From assembly GCF_011008935.1 (NCBI RefSeq), contig NZ_JAAIVJ010000001.1, positions 372,001-436,000 on the forward strand: DNA of 64,000 nucleotides, in the 5' to 3' direction. Source of the stretch: Tabrizicola oligotrophica (GTDB lineage Bacteria; Pseudomonadota; Alphaproteobacteria; Rhodobacterales; Rhodobacteraceae). The notes beneath the pieces were generated by a model. The model worked only from the letters and a program-made list of their open reading frames with translations. It ran no database searches and had not been told where the DNA came from. The translations under genes and the position numbers were made by a program. This document shows, piece by piece, positions 35,360-44,390 of this stretch (positions are counted from its first letter, which is position 1; every line of letters starts with the position of its first letter).

Positions 35360-36142
35360 ATGACCCAGATCTTCGCCCCCGACCTGTTCACCGGCAAAGC
35401 CTTTCTCGTCACCGGCGCGGGGGGCGGTGTGGGCGGGGCCACGGCCCGGCTGCTGGCCACGCTTGGCGCGCGGCTGGCGATCACCGATGTCAATGCCGCC
35501 GCCCTTGCGCAGACCGCCGCCGCGACCGGGGCGATCCCGCTTTTGGGCGATCTGGCGCAGGTTTCGGCCTGCGAGGAGATCATCGCCCGCGCCGTGGCCG
35601 GGCTTGGCCGGCTGGACGGGCTGGTCAATGCCGCCGGCCTTTGGGTGGAGGGCGACAGCGCCGCGGCGCGCGAGGCCGACTGGGCGCGCTGCATCGACGT
35701 GAACCTGAAGGCGACGTTCTTTCTGTGCTCCCGCGCCATCCCGGCGCTGGAGGCGACGCGGGGCGCCATCGTCAACCTCTCCTCCGATGCCGGGGTTGTC
35801 GGCAATGCCGGGGCGGCGATCTATTGCGCCTCGAAAGGCGGCGTCACCACCATGACGCGCGCGTTGGCCCGCGAACTGGCGCCGAAAGGCATTCGCGTCA
35901 ATGCCTTGTGCCCCTCCGACATCGCCTCGCCCATGCTGGACTATCAGGCCCGCGCCTATGGCGGCGACGATCCGACGGGCTATTTCGCCCGGCTGCTGGC
36001 GCAGTATCCGCAAGGTGCGGCGGCGCGGTTCCTGACCCCGGACGAGGTGGCGCAGAACGTGGCCTTCCTGTTGTCGCCCGCCGCCGCCGGGATCACCGGG
36101 GCGGCGGTGATGCTCGATTTCGGGCTGACGGCGGGGTATTGA
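35360..36142 (+). CDS. short-chain dehydrogenase/reductase
   Basis: A 260-residue SDR with cofactor motif VTGAGGGVGGA, a NAAG segment, catalytic Ser in NLSSDAG and the YCASK active-site Tyr/Lys. An Asp after the second strand (ITDVNAA) favours NAD over NADP. The substrate cannot be predicted. The start at 35360 gives the normal N-terminus. A small monooxygenase-like gene follows after one base, so the two are co-transcribed. Confidence 0.88.
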   Translation: MTQIFAPDLFTGKAFLVTGAGGGVGGATARLLATLGARLAITDVNAAALAQTAAATGAIPLLGDLAQVSACEEIIARAVAGLGRLDGLVNAAGLWVEGDSAAAREADWARCIDVNLKATFFLCSRAIPALEATRGAIVNLSSDAGVVGNAGAAIYCASKGGVTTMTRALARELAPKGIRVNALCPSDIASPMLDYQARAYGGDDPTGYFARLLAQYPQGAAARFLTPDEVAQNVAFLLSPAAAGITGAAVMLDFGLTAGY

Positions 36143-36143
36143 G

Positions 36144-36413
36144 ATGGTCCGTCTGTCCGGCCACATCTTCTGCACGGACGTGCAAGACCTTGCCACCCTG
36201 CGCGCCCATCTGCCCGATCACCTCCGCCTCAGCCGGGCCGAACCGGGCTGCCTGTCGTTCGAGGTGAGGCAAACCGCCGATCCGCTGATCTGGTCGGTCG
36301 AGGAAAGCTTTGCGGACGAGGCCGCCTTTGACGCGCATCAGGCCCGCACCCGCGCGAGCCTGTGGTTTGCCGCGACCGGCCAGCTGCGCCGCGTCTACTC
36401 CGTCACACGCTGA
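36144..36413 (+). CDS. antibiotic biosynthesis monooxygenase (ABM)-domain protein
   Basis: An 89-residue ferredoxin-fold ABM protein: SGHIFCTDVQDLATLRAHL, EPGCLSFEVRQ and WSVEESFADEAAFDAHQART match the family layout. Small ABM proteins are cofactor-free quinol monooxygenases or haem-degrading enzymes. It begins one base after the SDR stop, suggesting joint metabolism of an aromatic or quinone-like compound; this is inference. Its 3' end overlaps the convergent LtrA gene by 11 bp. Confidence 0.82.
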   Translation: MVRLSGHIFCTDVQDLATLRAHLPDHLRLSRAEPGCLSFEVRQTADPLIWSVEESFADEAAFDAHQARTRASLWFAATGQLRRVYSVTR

Positions 36414-37545
36414 GGTTTCGCGTCAGCGACCAGTTTTCCCAGACCGCCACCACGGCCAGAATCAGCGCCGCCACCCCGTTCAACGCCCAGAGCGGCAGCC
36501 ATGGCCCGGCGAGGAAGGCCAGGACCGACAGGCCAAGACCGACAAGATGCGACAGCGGGAAATTGGCGGCGGACACCCGCTTGAACAGCCCGTTGCCGAT
36601 CAGGAACAACACCAGCCCGCCAATCAGCGCCGCGCCCTCGGCAGGACTGCCGAGGTCCAGCGGATGAGCAATGGCGCGCTCGGAGCCGACGGCGGCCAGC
36701 ACGATGCCGGCAACGATCGGGATATGCAGATAGGTGAACGCAAGCCGCGCCAGCGCTCCGGGATCGGCGCTGTGTTCGATCTGGTGGCTGCCGCGCCGGT
36801 GGCCCCAGTGGAAATAGACCCACCACATCCCCACCGTGCCCGCCAGCGCGCCGAGGAAGGACATCAGCCCCGGCGCGTCCCACGCCATGCCGGCAAAGGT
36901 CGCGCCCGAGACCAGCAGCGTCTCGCCAAGGCAGATGATGACGAACAGCCCGCAGCGCTCGGCGATATGGCCGCCGCGGACCGTCCAGTCCGACGACCTG
37001 TCGCGCCCGAGGCCCGGCACATACATGCCGGTCATCGGCCCGAGATACTCGATGCCCAAGGCTATGCCCCACAGCGCCACCCGCGCCCCGTCGTGCATGA
37101 GCCCGCCCAGAAGCCAGAACACCGCCGCAGCCGTCAGCCAGGTCAGGATGCGGGCATAGGTGTTGCGCAGCCGTCCCTCGGCATGGTGCCACATGAACAG
37201 GCTGCGCAGCACCTGCGAGCCGGCATAGGCGGCGGCGAAGATCCACCCGCGTTCGTGAAACGCGGTCGGAATCGCCATCGACATGAAGAGGCCAAGCCCC
37301 ATCAGCGTGAACAAGAGGCCCCGCACCCGCGGCTGCTCGGGATCCAGAAGGTTGAACACCCAGGTCGAATAGATCCAGACCCACCAGATCGCGAGGAACA
37401 GGAATCCGGTCTGCAAGGCCCCCGCCAGATCATAGTGATGCAGGAGTGTATGGCTGATCTGGGTGATGGCAAAGACAAAGACCAGATCGAAGAACAACTC
37501 GGCAAAGCCCACCCGCTCACCGGCCTGCCGGAACACTTGCACCAT
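36403..37545 (-). CDS. low temperature requirement protein A (LtrA) family
   Basis: A 380-residue polytopic membrane protein with about ten transmembrane helices; the N-terminal VGFAELFFDLVFVFAITQIS and the internal ERCGLFVIICLGETLLV are LtrA-family hallmarks. LtrA was named for cold growth in Listeria, but its transport or enzymatic role is unknown. AGGAG lies 9 bases before the ATG at 37545; the much longer upstream frame is antisense to the EamA gene and was rejected. Confidence 0.88.
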   Translation of the reverse strand: MVQVFRQAGERVGFAELFFDLVFVFAITQISHTLLHHYDLAGALQTGFLFLAIWWVWIYSTWVFNLLDPEQPRVRGLLFTLMGLGLFMSMAIPTAFHERGWIFAAAYAGSQVLRSLFMWHHAEGRLRNTYARILTWLTAAAVFWLLGGLMHDGARVALWGIALGIEYLGPMTGMYVPGLGRDRSSDWTVRGGHIAERCGLFVIICLGETLLVSGATFAGMAWDAPGLMSFLGALAGTVGMWWVYFHWGHRRGSHQIEHSADPGALARLAFTYLHIPIVAGIVLAAVGSERAIAHPLDLGSPAEGAALIGGLVLFLIGNGLFKRVSAANFPLSHLVGLGLSVLAFLAGPWLPLWALNGVAALILAVVAVWENWSLTRNLSV

Positions 37546-37624
37546 GTGAAAGCTCTCCTGTTTGCGCGGCGGCAAGTCTAATCCCGGCTGGACATTTCCC
37601 GCAAGCCGGGCCAGCAACGTCGCC

Positions 37625-38500
37625 ATGCGCCAAACCCACCACCCCCTCAAGGCTGCGCTCTGGATGTCGGGCGCGATCTTTTCCTTCTCCGCCATGGCCA
37701 TCGCCGCGCGCGAGATCAATGCCACGCATGACAGCTTTGAAATCATGGCGGCGCGCTCGGTGATCGGGCTTGGCATCGTGCTGGTCGCGGGGCTGGCAAC
37801 AGGCCAGCTGGGCCGGATCACCGCCGACCGGCTGTCGGGCCATGCCCTGCGCAACGTGGTGCATTTCACGGCGCAGAACCTGTGGTTCTGGGCGCTGACG
37901 CTGATCCCCTTGGCGCAGGTCTTTGCGCTGGAGTTCACCGCGCCGATCTGGGTGATCCTGCTGTCGCCGCTGGTTCTGGGCGAAAGGCTGACCCGGCCAA
38001 GGCTGAGTGCCGCCGTGCTGGGCTTTCTCGGCATCCTGATCGTCGCGCGGCCGGATGTGTCCAGCCTGAACCCCGGCGTTCTGGCGGCGGCCGGGGCGGC
38101 GCTCGGCTTTGCCATCACCTCGATCCTGACCAAACGGCTGACCCGGGGCGAGACCATCATCGGCATCCTGTTCTGGCTGACGGTGTTTCAGGCGGTGTTC
38201 GGCATCGTGGCGGCGGGCTATGACGGGCAGATCACCTGGCCGACAGCCGAGACCCTGCCCTGGCTTGGCCTCATCGGCGTTTGCGGGGTGCTGGCGCATT
38301 TCTCGCTGACCTCGGCGCTGATGCTGGCGCCGGTGAGCTTTGTGATGCCGATCGACTTCCTGCGCCTGCCGCTGATCGCGGTCATCGGCGCCTTGGTCTA
38401 TGCCGAGCCGCTGGACCCCTTCGTGCTGTGCGGCGGCGCGGTGATCTTCCTTGGCATCTGGATCTCGGTCCGGGCCGAGCTTGGCCGGCGCCGGGGCTGA
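37625..38500 (+). CDS. EamA/DMT superfamily exporter
   Basis: A 291-residue membrane protein with ten transmembrane helices in two EamA repeats; the first repeat ends with LEFTAPIWVILLSPLVLGERLTRPR and the second with APVSFVMPIDFLRLPLIAVIGALVYAEPLD, both typical of drug/metabolite exporters. The substrate is unknown. The start at 37625 leaves an 80-bp gap to the divergent LtrA gene. Confidence 0.87.
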   Translation: MRQTHHPLKAALWMSGAIFSFSAMAIAAREINATHDSFEIMAARSVIGLGIVLVAGLATGQLGRITADRLSGHALRNVVHFTAQNLWFWALTLIPLAQVFALEFTAPIWVILLSPLVLGERLTRPRLSAAVLGFLGILIVARPDVSSLNPGVLAAAGAALGFAITSILTKRLTRGETIIGILFWLTVFQAVFGIVAAGYDGQITWPTAETLPWLGLIGVCGVLAHFSLTSALMLAPVSFVMPIDFLRLPLIAVIGALVYAEPLDPFVLCGGAVIFLGIWISVRAELGRRRG

Positions 38501-38646
38501 CGGAACGCAACGTCACGCGCCGAACTGCCCTTGCGTCACCTTTGACGCCCGTGTCATCTTCGCCCCAGCATCATTGCAAGGCCCAAGCCACCCCGCAAAA
38601 GACGGGACGCAACGGCCGGGACAGGAAACAGGGGGAGGAAACCACC

Positions 38647-39633
38647 ATGAAACCGCATTTCGCGGCCGCGGCCTTGTGCTGCACCGCAACCACCGCCTTT
38701 GCCGGTGGCATCGACCGCTCGGGCCAACCGCTGGGCTGGCTGTTTGAGACCGGCACCTATGCCGAGCTGAGCTACGGCCATATCACGCCCGACGTGCGCA
38801 GCACCCCGGATTTCTACGGCAATGTCGCCAATGACTACGGGCAGCTCGGTCTGGCCTTCAAGACCGATCTGAACGCCAAGGTTTCGCTGGGCGTCAGCCT
38901 TGACCAGCCCTATGGCGCCGACATCGATTACCCCGCCATCAGCCTTGGGGCCAAGCTGAAGTCCAGTTCCGTGAATGTCGTGGGCCGCTACAAGCTGAAC
39001 GAGGCGTTCAGCGCCCATGCCGGTCTGCGCGCCGTGACGGTGGGTGGCACGTTCAACCCGGTCGGGCCGGGGGCGACCGTCAGCATCGCCGATGACACCG
39101 ATGTCGGCTATCTGGTTGGCATCGCCTATGAAAAGCCTGAAATCGCCCTGCGGGTCGCGCTGACCTACAACAGCGCGACCACGCATGAGGACCCGCTGAC
39201 CTTCAGCAGCTACAATGCACCGGAATCGATCAACCTCGATTTCCAGACCGGGATTGCCAAGGACACGCTGCTGTTCGGCTCGGTGCGGCATGTGAACTGG
39301 TCGGAAACCAGCATCATCGTTGGCGGCGGCACCATCGTCGATTACACCAACGACACCACCAGCTATTCGCTGGGTCTTGGCCGCAAGTTCAGCGACACCT
39401 GGTCGGGGGCCGTCACCATCGGCTATGAACCCGGCGACGGGCTGCCGGCTTCGGCGCTGTCGCCGACGGATGGCTATCGCTGGATCGGTCTCGGCGGCAG
39501 CTATACCCGCGGCAACATGAAGATCTCGGGCGGGGTGCGCTATGTCGAGCTTGGCGACGCAGTCGCGCCGACCGGGGTTTTCCGCGACAACACCTCGGTC
39601 GCCGTCGGCGTGAAAGTCGGCTGGACGTTCTGA
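38647..39633 (+). CDS. FadL/OmpP1-type outer-membrane beta-barrel protein
   Basis: A 328-residue precursor with a signal peptide (cleaved near A19) and a mature part made of alternating beta strands ending in WTF, the C-terminal aromatic signature read by the BAM machinery. The N-terminal GGIDRSGQPLGWLFETGTYAELSYGH region resembles OmpP1/FadL proteins, which import long-chain fatty acids or other hydrophobic molecules. It is about 90 residues shorter than E. coli FadL. GGGGGAGG precedes the ATG, and a strong terminator follows. Confidence 0.85.
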   Translation: MKPHFAAAALCCTATTAFAGGIDRSGQPLGWLFETGTYAELSYGHITPDVRSTPDFYGNVANDYGQLGLAFKTDLNAKVSLGVSLDQPYGADIDYPAISLGAKLKSSSVNVVGRYKLNEAFSAHAGLRAVTVGGTFNPVGPGATVSIADDTDVGYLVGIAYEKPEIALRVALTYNSATTHEDPLTFSSYNAPESINLDFQTGIAKDTLLFGSVRHVNWSETSIIVGGGTIVDYTNDTTSYSLGLGRKFSDTWSGAVTIGYEPGDGLPASALSPTDGYRWIGLGGSYTRGNMKISGGVRYVELGDAVAPTGVFRDNTSVAVGVKVGWTF

Positions 39634-39640
39634 ACCTGCA

Positions 39641-39674
39641 GCGGCCCCGCCCCACCCGGCGGGGCCGCATTTTT
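39641..39674 (+). terminator. terminator of the FadL-like gene
   Basis: GCGGCCCCGCC (39641-39651) and GGCGGGGCCGC (39658-39668) form a perfect 11-bp stem with a 6-nt loop, followed by ATTTTT. Confidence 0.88.
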
Positions 39675-39734
39675 CGCGTGAACTCGTGGCCTTGGCCCTG
39701 TAACAGAGGGCCGTGACCGATGGAGCGCCGCGCG

Positions 39735-40604
39735 ATGATCTACCCCGATGGCCAAGCCTTTCTGACTGCCCCGCACAAGCGGGTGATGCTGTTCGGCATG
39801 TCCGGCCTTGGCAAGACGCGGCTGTCGAACCTGCTGCGCGATGCCGGCGACTGGTTTCACTACTCGGTCGATTACCGGATCGGCACCCGCTACATGGGCG
39901 AATACATTTCCGACAACTTCAAGCGCGAGGCGATGAAGGTGCCGCTCCTGCGCGAGCTGTTGCTGTCGGATTCGGTCTATATCGCCTCGAACATCACCTT
40001 CGACAATCTGGCGCCGCTGTCGACCTATCTCGGCAAGCCGGGCGATGCCGCGCGCGGTGGCCTGCCCTTTGCCGAATACCAGCGCCGGCAGGCCCAGCAC
40101 GCGCAGGCCGAGGTGGCCGCCATGCTCGACACCACACGCTTCATCGACCGGGCGCATGATCTTTACGGCTACAATCACTTCGTCTGCGACACCTCGGGGT
40201 CGATCTGCGAGGTCGTCGATGCCGAGAACCCCGCCGATCCGGTGATGACGGAAGTGTCGGCCCATCTGCTGCCTGTCTGGATCAAGGGCTCCGAGGCGCA
40301 TCGCGACGAGCTGTGCCGCCGCTTCGACCGGGCGCCGAAGCCGATGTATTACCGGCCTGACTTCCTGATGCAGGTCTGGGGCGAATACCTTGCGCAATCC
40401 GGCCTGACATCGGAGGCCGCCGATCCCGACGCCTTCCTGCGCTTCGGCTATGCCCGGCTCCTGGAAAGCCGCCAGCCGCGCTATGACGCCATGGCGCGCT
40501 GGGGCGTCACCGTCACCGCCGAAGAAGTGGCCGCGGCCAACAGCCCCGCCGCCTTTGACCAGCTGATCGCCCGCGCCCTTGATCGGCGCGCGGCGCGCGC
40601 CTAA
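39735..40604 (+). CDS. unclassified P-loop ATPase
   Basis: A 289-residue protein with a Walker A motif GMSGLGKT in the first 25 residues (preceded by KRVMLF) and the segment [15 protein letters not shown], which may be a Walker B-like strand. The remainder ([46 protein letters not shown]) matches no family I know. It looks like a small nucleoside/metabolite kinase-type ATPase rather than an AAA machine. The start at 39735 has GGAG upstream; 39720 is an alternative. It precedes metA by 29 bp on the same strand. Confidence 0.72.
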   Translation: MIYPDGQAFLTAPHKRVMLFGMSGLGKTRLSNLLRDAGDWFHYSVDYRIGTRYMGEYISDNFKREAMKVPLLRELLLSDSVYIASNITFDNLAPLSTYLGKPGDAARGGLPFAEYQRRQAQHAQAEVAAMLDTTRFIDRAHDLYGYNHFVCDTSGSICEVVDAENPADPVMTEVSAHLLPVWIKGSEAHRDELCRRFDRAPKPMYYRPDFLMQVWGEYLAQSGLTSEAADPDAFLRFGYARLLESRQPRYDAMARWGVTVTAEEVAAANSPAAFDQLIARALDRRAARA

Positions 40605-40633
40605 CTTTCCGAAATCCCTCAAGGTTCCGATCC

Positions 40634-41557
40634 ATGCCCATCACCCTGCCAGAAACCCTGCCCGCCTTCGACGTTCTGCGGAACGAGGGCGTCATGGTCA
40701 TGTCGCCGGACCGGGCCGCGCATCAGGACATCCGCCCGTTGCGGATTGGCCTCTTGAACCTGATGCCGAAGAAGATCCAGACCGAGAACCAGTTTGCCCG
40801 GCTGATCGGCGCGACGCCCTTGCAGATCGACCTCAGCCTGATCCGGATGACCGAGCATCTGACCAGGAACACCGCCGCCGAGCATATGGAAACCTTCTAC
40901 CGCCCCTTCGCGGAAGTGGAGGAAAGCGGCGAGAAGTTCGACGGCCTCATCATCACCGGCGCCCCGATCGAGCATCTGCCCTTCGAGGAGGTGACTTACT
41001 GGGACGAGCTGAAGCGCGTGATGGACTGGAGCCAGACCAACGTGTTCTCCACCTTCGGCGTCTGCTGGGGCGGCATGGCGATGATCTATCATTTCCATGG
41101 CGTGAAAAAGCATATGCTGGACCACAAGGCCTTTGGCTGCTTCCGCCACCAGAACCTGAACCCGACCTCGCCCTATCTGCGCGGCTTTTCCGATGATTTC
41201 ATCATCCCGGTCAGCCGCTGGACCGAGATGCGGCAGGCCGAGATCGCCACCGCGCCGGGCTTGCGCACGCTTCTGGGCAGCGACGAGGTCGGCCCCTGTC
41301 TGGTCGAAGATCCCGGCCACCGGGCGCTCTATATCTTCAACCATTTCGAATATGACAGCGACACGCTGAAACAGGAATATGACCGCGACGTCGCCAATGG
41401 CACGCCGATCAACGTGCCGATGAACTACTACCCCGATGACAACCCCGCCAACCCGCCGAAGAACCGCTGGCGCAGCCATGCGCACCTGCTTTACGGCAAC
41501 TGGGTGAACGAGATCTATCAGGGAACCCCGTTCGATCTGAATGAGATAGGGCGGTGA
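40634..41557 (+). CDS. metA: homoserine O-acyltransferase MetA, predicted acetyl-CoA specific
   Basis: A 307-residue MetA-family protein with [20 protein letters not shown], catalytic C144 (FGVCWGGM) and the FNHFEYD His/Glu pair. E. coli MetA is a succinyltransferase with Gly111; the equivalent here is E113 (GAPIEHL, offset two residues, in register with C144 against C142). Glu at this site is the known determinant of acetyl-CoA use in Bacillus cereus MetA, so this enzyme should make O-acetylhomoserine. It catalyses the first committed step of methionine synthesis. No SAM riboswitch fits in the 29-bp upstream gap. Confidence 0.93.
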   Translation: MPITLPETLPAFDVLRNEGVMVMSPDRAAHQDIRPLRIGLLNLMPKKIQTENQFARLIGATPLQIDLSLIRMTEHLTRNTAAEHMETFYRPFAEVEESGEKFDGLIITGAPIEHLPFEEVTYWDELKRVMDWSQTNVFSTFGVCWGGMAMIYHFHGVKKHMLDHKAFGCFRHQNLNPTSPYLRGFSDDFIIPVSRWTEMRQAEIATAPGLRTLLGSDEVGPCLVEDPGHRALYIFNHFEYDSDTLKQEYDRDVANGTPINVPMNYYPDDNPANPPKNRWRSHAHLLYGNWVNEIYQGTPFDLNEIGR

Positions 41558-41559
41558 CG

Positions 41560-41580
41560 GCGGGGGTTTCACACCCCCGC
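41560..41580. repeat. hairpin after metA, preceding repeat copy 3
   Basis: GCGGGGGT (41560-41567) and ACCCCCGC (41573-41580), loop TTCAC, three bases after the metA stop. There is no T-run, so it is not a classic terminator. The same hairpin type precedes repeat copy 2. Confidence 0.6.
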
Positions 41581-41605
41581 GCGGGGCTTGTGCCAACCCC
41601 CGCTT

Positions 41606-41636
41606 CCCCCGTGGGATATTTGCGCCAATGTGAAAG
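41606..41636 (+). repeat. dispersed intergenic repeat, copy 3
   Basis: CCCCCGTGGGATATTT followed by GCGCCAATGTGAAAG, nearly identical to copy 1 (23195-23224) through the GATATTTGCGCCA stretch and related to copy 2 (32399-32430). It lies between metA and ppk2. Confidence 0.7.
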
Positions 41637-41724
41637 AAAATTTTAGGCGAATTTTGTGCATTGGTCGCGCCGCATTTGCCTCGGGGCGTGGGGACTGGCC
41701 ATAATGGCGCAAAGGGAGAGCAAC

Positions 41725-42594
41725 ATGGACCTGCCATTCGACGGCGCAATCAGCCGGTATTTCCGTGAAGCCGCGCCCGAGAAGGTGCGCAAGGCCATCG
41801 CGTCGGCCGGCAAGGACGAGATCCTGAACAAGGATTATCCCTATCGCGAGGAGATGAAGGGCAAGGCCTATGACAGCCATATGCAGGCCTTGCAGATCGA
41901 GCTGGTGAAGATGCAGGCCGACATCAAGGCCAGCGGCAAGCGGGTGGTCGTGGTGTTCGAAGGCCGCGACGCTGCCGGCAAGGGCGGCACCATCGGCGTG
42001 CTGCGGGAAAACCTCAACCCGCGGGTGGCCAATGTGGTGGCGCTGTCGAAACCCTCGGACCGCGAGGCGGCGCAGTGGTATTTCCAGCGCTATGTCGACT
42101 GGCTGCCGGCCAAGGGTGAAATGGCGATCTTTGACCGCTCCTGGTACAATCGGGCGATGATCGAACATGTCTTCGGCTTTTGCAGCGACGAGAACCGCGA
42201 GAAATTCTTCCGCCAGCTGCCGGATTTCGAGCGGATGCTGGTCGATGAGGGCATCACCTTCCTGAAGCTCTGGCTGGAGGTCGGCCAGGCCGAACAGCTG
42301 AAACGCTTTCTGGACCGCGAGCAAGACCCTTTGAAACAATGGAAACTTTCCCAGATCGACATCGACGGGCTGTCGAAATGGGACGCCTATTGCAAGGCCA
42401 TCGACGAAACCATGCAGCGCAGCCAGTTCGGTCACGCGCCCTGGACGGTGATCCTGTCGGATGACAAGAAGCGCGCCCGGATTGCCGCGATACAATCCTT
42501 GTTGCTGGCGGTCGATTACAAGGGCCGTGACAAGGCGGCCATCGGCAAGGTCGACAGCACTATCTGCGGCGGGCCGGGGCTGCGGCACACGTGA
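41725..42594 (+). CDS. ppk2: polyphosphate kinase 2
   Basis: A 289-residue single-domain PPK2: Walker A GRDAAGKG (80-87), the [17 protein letters not shown] lid region and Walker B DRSWYNR with D137. PPK2 transfers phosphate between polyphosphate and nucleoside phosphates, often favouring NTP or NDP synthesis from polyphosphate. Length fits the single-domain class I enzymes. GGGAGAG lies upstream of the ATG. A TetR regulator gene is coupled to its stop. Confidence 0.94.
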   Translation: MDLPFDGAISRYFREAAPEKVRKAIASAGKDEILNKDYPYREEMKGKAYDSHMQALQIELVKMQADIKASGKRVVVVFEGRDAAGKGGTIGVLRENLNPRVANVVALSKPSDREAAQWYFQRYVDWLPAKGEMAIFDRSWYNRAMIEHVFGFCSDENREKFFRQLPDFERMLVDEGITFLKLWLEVGQAEQLKRFLDREQDPLKQWKLSQIDIDGLSKWDAYCKAIDETMQRSQFGHAPWTVILSDDKKRARIAAIQSLLLAVDYKGRDKAAIGKVDSTICGGPGLRHT

Positions 42595-43199
42595 AGAAGG
42601 GCTATCACCACGGCAACCTGCGGCAGGCGCTGGTCGATGCGGCGCTGGAGCTGATCGCGGCGCAGGGGCCGAACGGCTTTACCCTGTCGGAGGCCGCCAA
42701 GGCCGCCGATGTTACCCCCGCCGCCGTCTACCGCCATTTCGCCGGCCGCGAGGACCTGATTGCCGAGGTTGCCCGGCAGGGCTTTGACATCTTCGCCGCG
42801 CTGATGGAGTTTGCCTATGCGAACGGCCAACCCAGCGCTCTGGCGGCGTTCGAGGCGACCGGCCGGGCCTATCTGGCCTTTGCCCGCAAATATCCCGGGC
42901 ATTACATGGCGATGTTCGAAAGCGGGCTGAACCTGTCGGCGCATCCGCAGGTCGGCGACGTGGCACTGCGCGCCAAGGCGGTGCAGGACCGCGCCGCCGC
43001 CGGCCTTGCCGCCCAACTGCCCGAAGGCCGCCGCCCGCCCGCCGCGATGTTCTCGGCCCATGTCTGGGCGATGAGTCACGGGGTGGTGGAGCTGTTCATG
43101 CGCGGCCAGAACCGCAGCCCTTTCCCGCCCGAGGATCTCCTGGAAACCGGGATCGGGATCTACCTGCGCGGATTGGGGCTGTTGTCGCCGGATCGCTGA
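42591..43199 (+). CDS. TetR-family transcriptional regulator
   Basis: A 202-residue TetR regulator: N-terminal helix-turn-helix [29 protein letters not shown], then a helical ligand domain with a TetR_C-type [14 protein letters not shown] segment. The GTG start overlaps the ppk2 TGA (GTGA), so it is translated with ppk2 and probably linked to polyphosphate or stress control; the ligand is unknown. Confidence 0.87.
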   Translation: MKKGYHHGNLRQALVDAALELIAAQGPNGFTLSEAAKAADVTPAAVYRHFAGREDLIAEVARQGFDIFAALMEFAYANGQPSALAAFEATGRAYLAFARKYPGHYMAMFESGLNLSAHPQVGDVALRAKAVQDRAAAGLAAQLPEGRRPPAAMFSAHVWAMSHGVVELFMRGQNRSPFPPEDLLETGIGIYLRGLGLLSPDR

Positions 43200-43243
43200 A
43201 AGCGGGGGGCGTCATGGGGGTGGCGGAGCATGCCCCCCTTCCC

Positions 43244-43271
43244 AACCCTCCCCCACGAGGGGGGAGGGGTT
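43244..43271. repeat. GC-rich palindrome between the TetR and ABC-transporter genes
   Basis: AACCCTCCCCC (43244-43254), loop ACGA, GGGGGGAGGGGTT (43259-43271), between two convergent genes. There is no T-run. It may be a REP-like element or a Rho-dependent boundary. Confidence 0.55.
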
Positions 43272-43289
43272 GCGAGTGGAGGCGCCGCG

Positions 43290-44390
43290 TTACCGGAACA
43301 ACACCAGCGCCGAGGGCGACCACGCCACCCGCACCTTGCTGCCGACATCAAGGATCGGACGGCCCGGCACGTTGCGCATCGACAGCCGCACCTCGACATC
43401 GGTGCCGCCGAGATAGACGTCATAATAGGTCATGTCGCCGAAATAGATCACCTCGTCGACCACGCCTTCGGTCTCGCGCTCGGTCGCCTTCTGGTCATCA
43501 TAAAGCAGGGTCAGTGTCTCGGGGCGCAGGCCGACGACCGGGCTTTCGCCCTTGATCGGCGGCTGGATCGTGGCGTCAAGCATCACGCGGCCCAGCCCCT
43601 TGGCCTCCACCTCGACCTGCCCGCCCGCCTCCGACAGCACGGTCGCGGGGACGAAATTCATCGTGCCGATGAAATCCGCCACCTTCTTCGACATCGGACG
43701 GCGATAAAGCGTCTCGGGGTCGGCAAGCTGGGCGATCTCGCCGTCAAACATCACGGCGATGCGGTCGGACATCACCAGCGCCTCTTCCTGGTCATGCGTC
43801 ACCAGAATGAAGGTGATGCCAACCTGGCGCTGCAGCTTGATGAGTTCCACCTGCATGTGTTCGCGCATCTTCTTGTCAAGCGCCGACAGCGGCTCGTCCA
43901 GCAGGAGCACCTTGGGCTTCAGGATCAGCGCGCGCGCCAGCGCCACGCGCTGCCGCTGGCCACCCGACAGCGCATGCGCCGCGCGGCCGCCGTAGCCCTT
44001 GAGCCCGACCATCTCCAGCGCCTCTTCCACGGCGCGGGCCTTTTCGGCCTTCGACCGCGGGTCCTTGCGCAGGCCGAAGCCGACGTTCTCGGCCACCGAC
44101 ATGTGCGGGAAGATGGCGTAGGACTGGAACACCATGTTCGTCGGGCGCTCGTTCGCCGGCACACCCTCCATCGACTTGCTGTCGATCAGCACGGCACCCG
44201 AGGAAATGCCCTCGAATCCGGCAATGGTGCGCAGAAGCGTAGTCTTGCCGCAGCCCGAGGGGCCCAGGAGCGAGAAGAACTCGCCGGCCTTGATCGTGCC
44301 GTTGATCCCCCGCAGCGCGTGGTAGTCGCCATAATACTTATGGACGTCCTTGAATTCGATCATCGTGGGTTTGTCGTCCGAGAACGTCAC
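43290..44390 (-). CDS. ABC transporter ATPase, spermidine/putrescine type
   Basis: A 366-residue PotA-like ATPase: Walker A GPSGCGKTT, signature LSGGQRQR, Walker B LLLDEPLSALD, an H-loop THDQEEA and a C-terminal TOBE domain (after about residue 240). The start is GTG at 44390, supported by GGAGG six bases upstream and overlap with the permease stop (GTGA). It is the last gene of a permease-permease-ATPase operon. Substrate specificity rests on similarity to PotA and is moderate. Confidence 0.9.
   Translation of the reverse strand: MTFSDDKPTMIEFKDVHKYYGDYHALRGINGTIKAGEFFSLLGPSGCGKTTLLRTIAGFEGISSGAVLIDSKSMEGVPANERPTNMVFQSYAIFPHMSVAENVGFGLRKDPRSKAEKARAVEEALEMVGLKGYGGRAAHALSGGQRQRVALARALILKPKVLLLDEPLSALDKKMREHMQVELIKLQRQVGITFILVTHDQEEALVMSDRIAVMFDGEIAQLADPETLYRRPMSKKVADFIGTMNFVPATVLSEAGGQVEVEAKGLGRVMLDATIQPPIKGESPVVGLRPETLTLLYDDQKATERETEGVVDEVIYFGDMTYYDVYLGGTDVEVRLSMRNVPGRPILDVGSKVRVAWSPSALVLFR

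Noticed and set aside
40605-40633. SAM riboswitch in front of metA
   Set aside because: Only 29 bp separate metA from the preceding gene, too little for any known SAM-binding aptamer unless it lies inside the upstream coding region.
43244-43271. Palindrome after the TetR gene as a Rho-independent terminator
   Set aside because: The stem is strong but no T-run follows on either strand.
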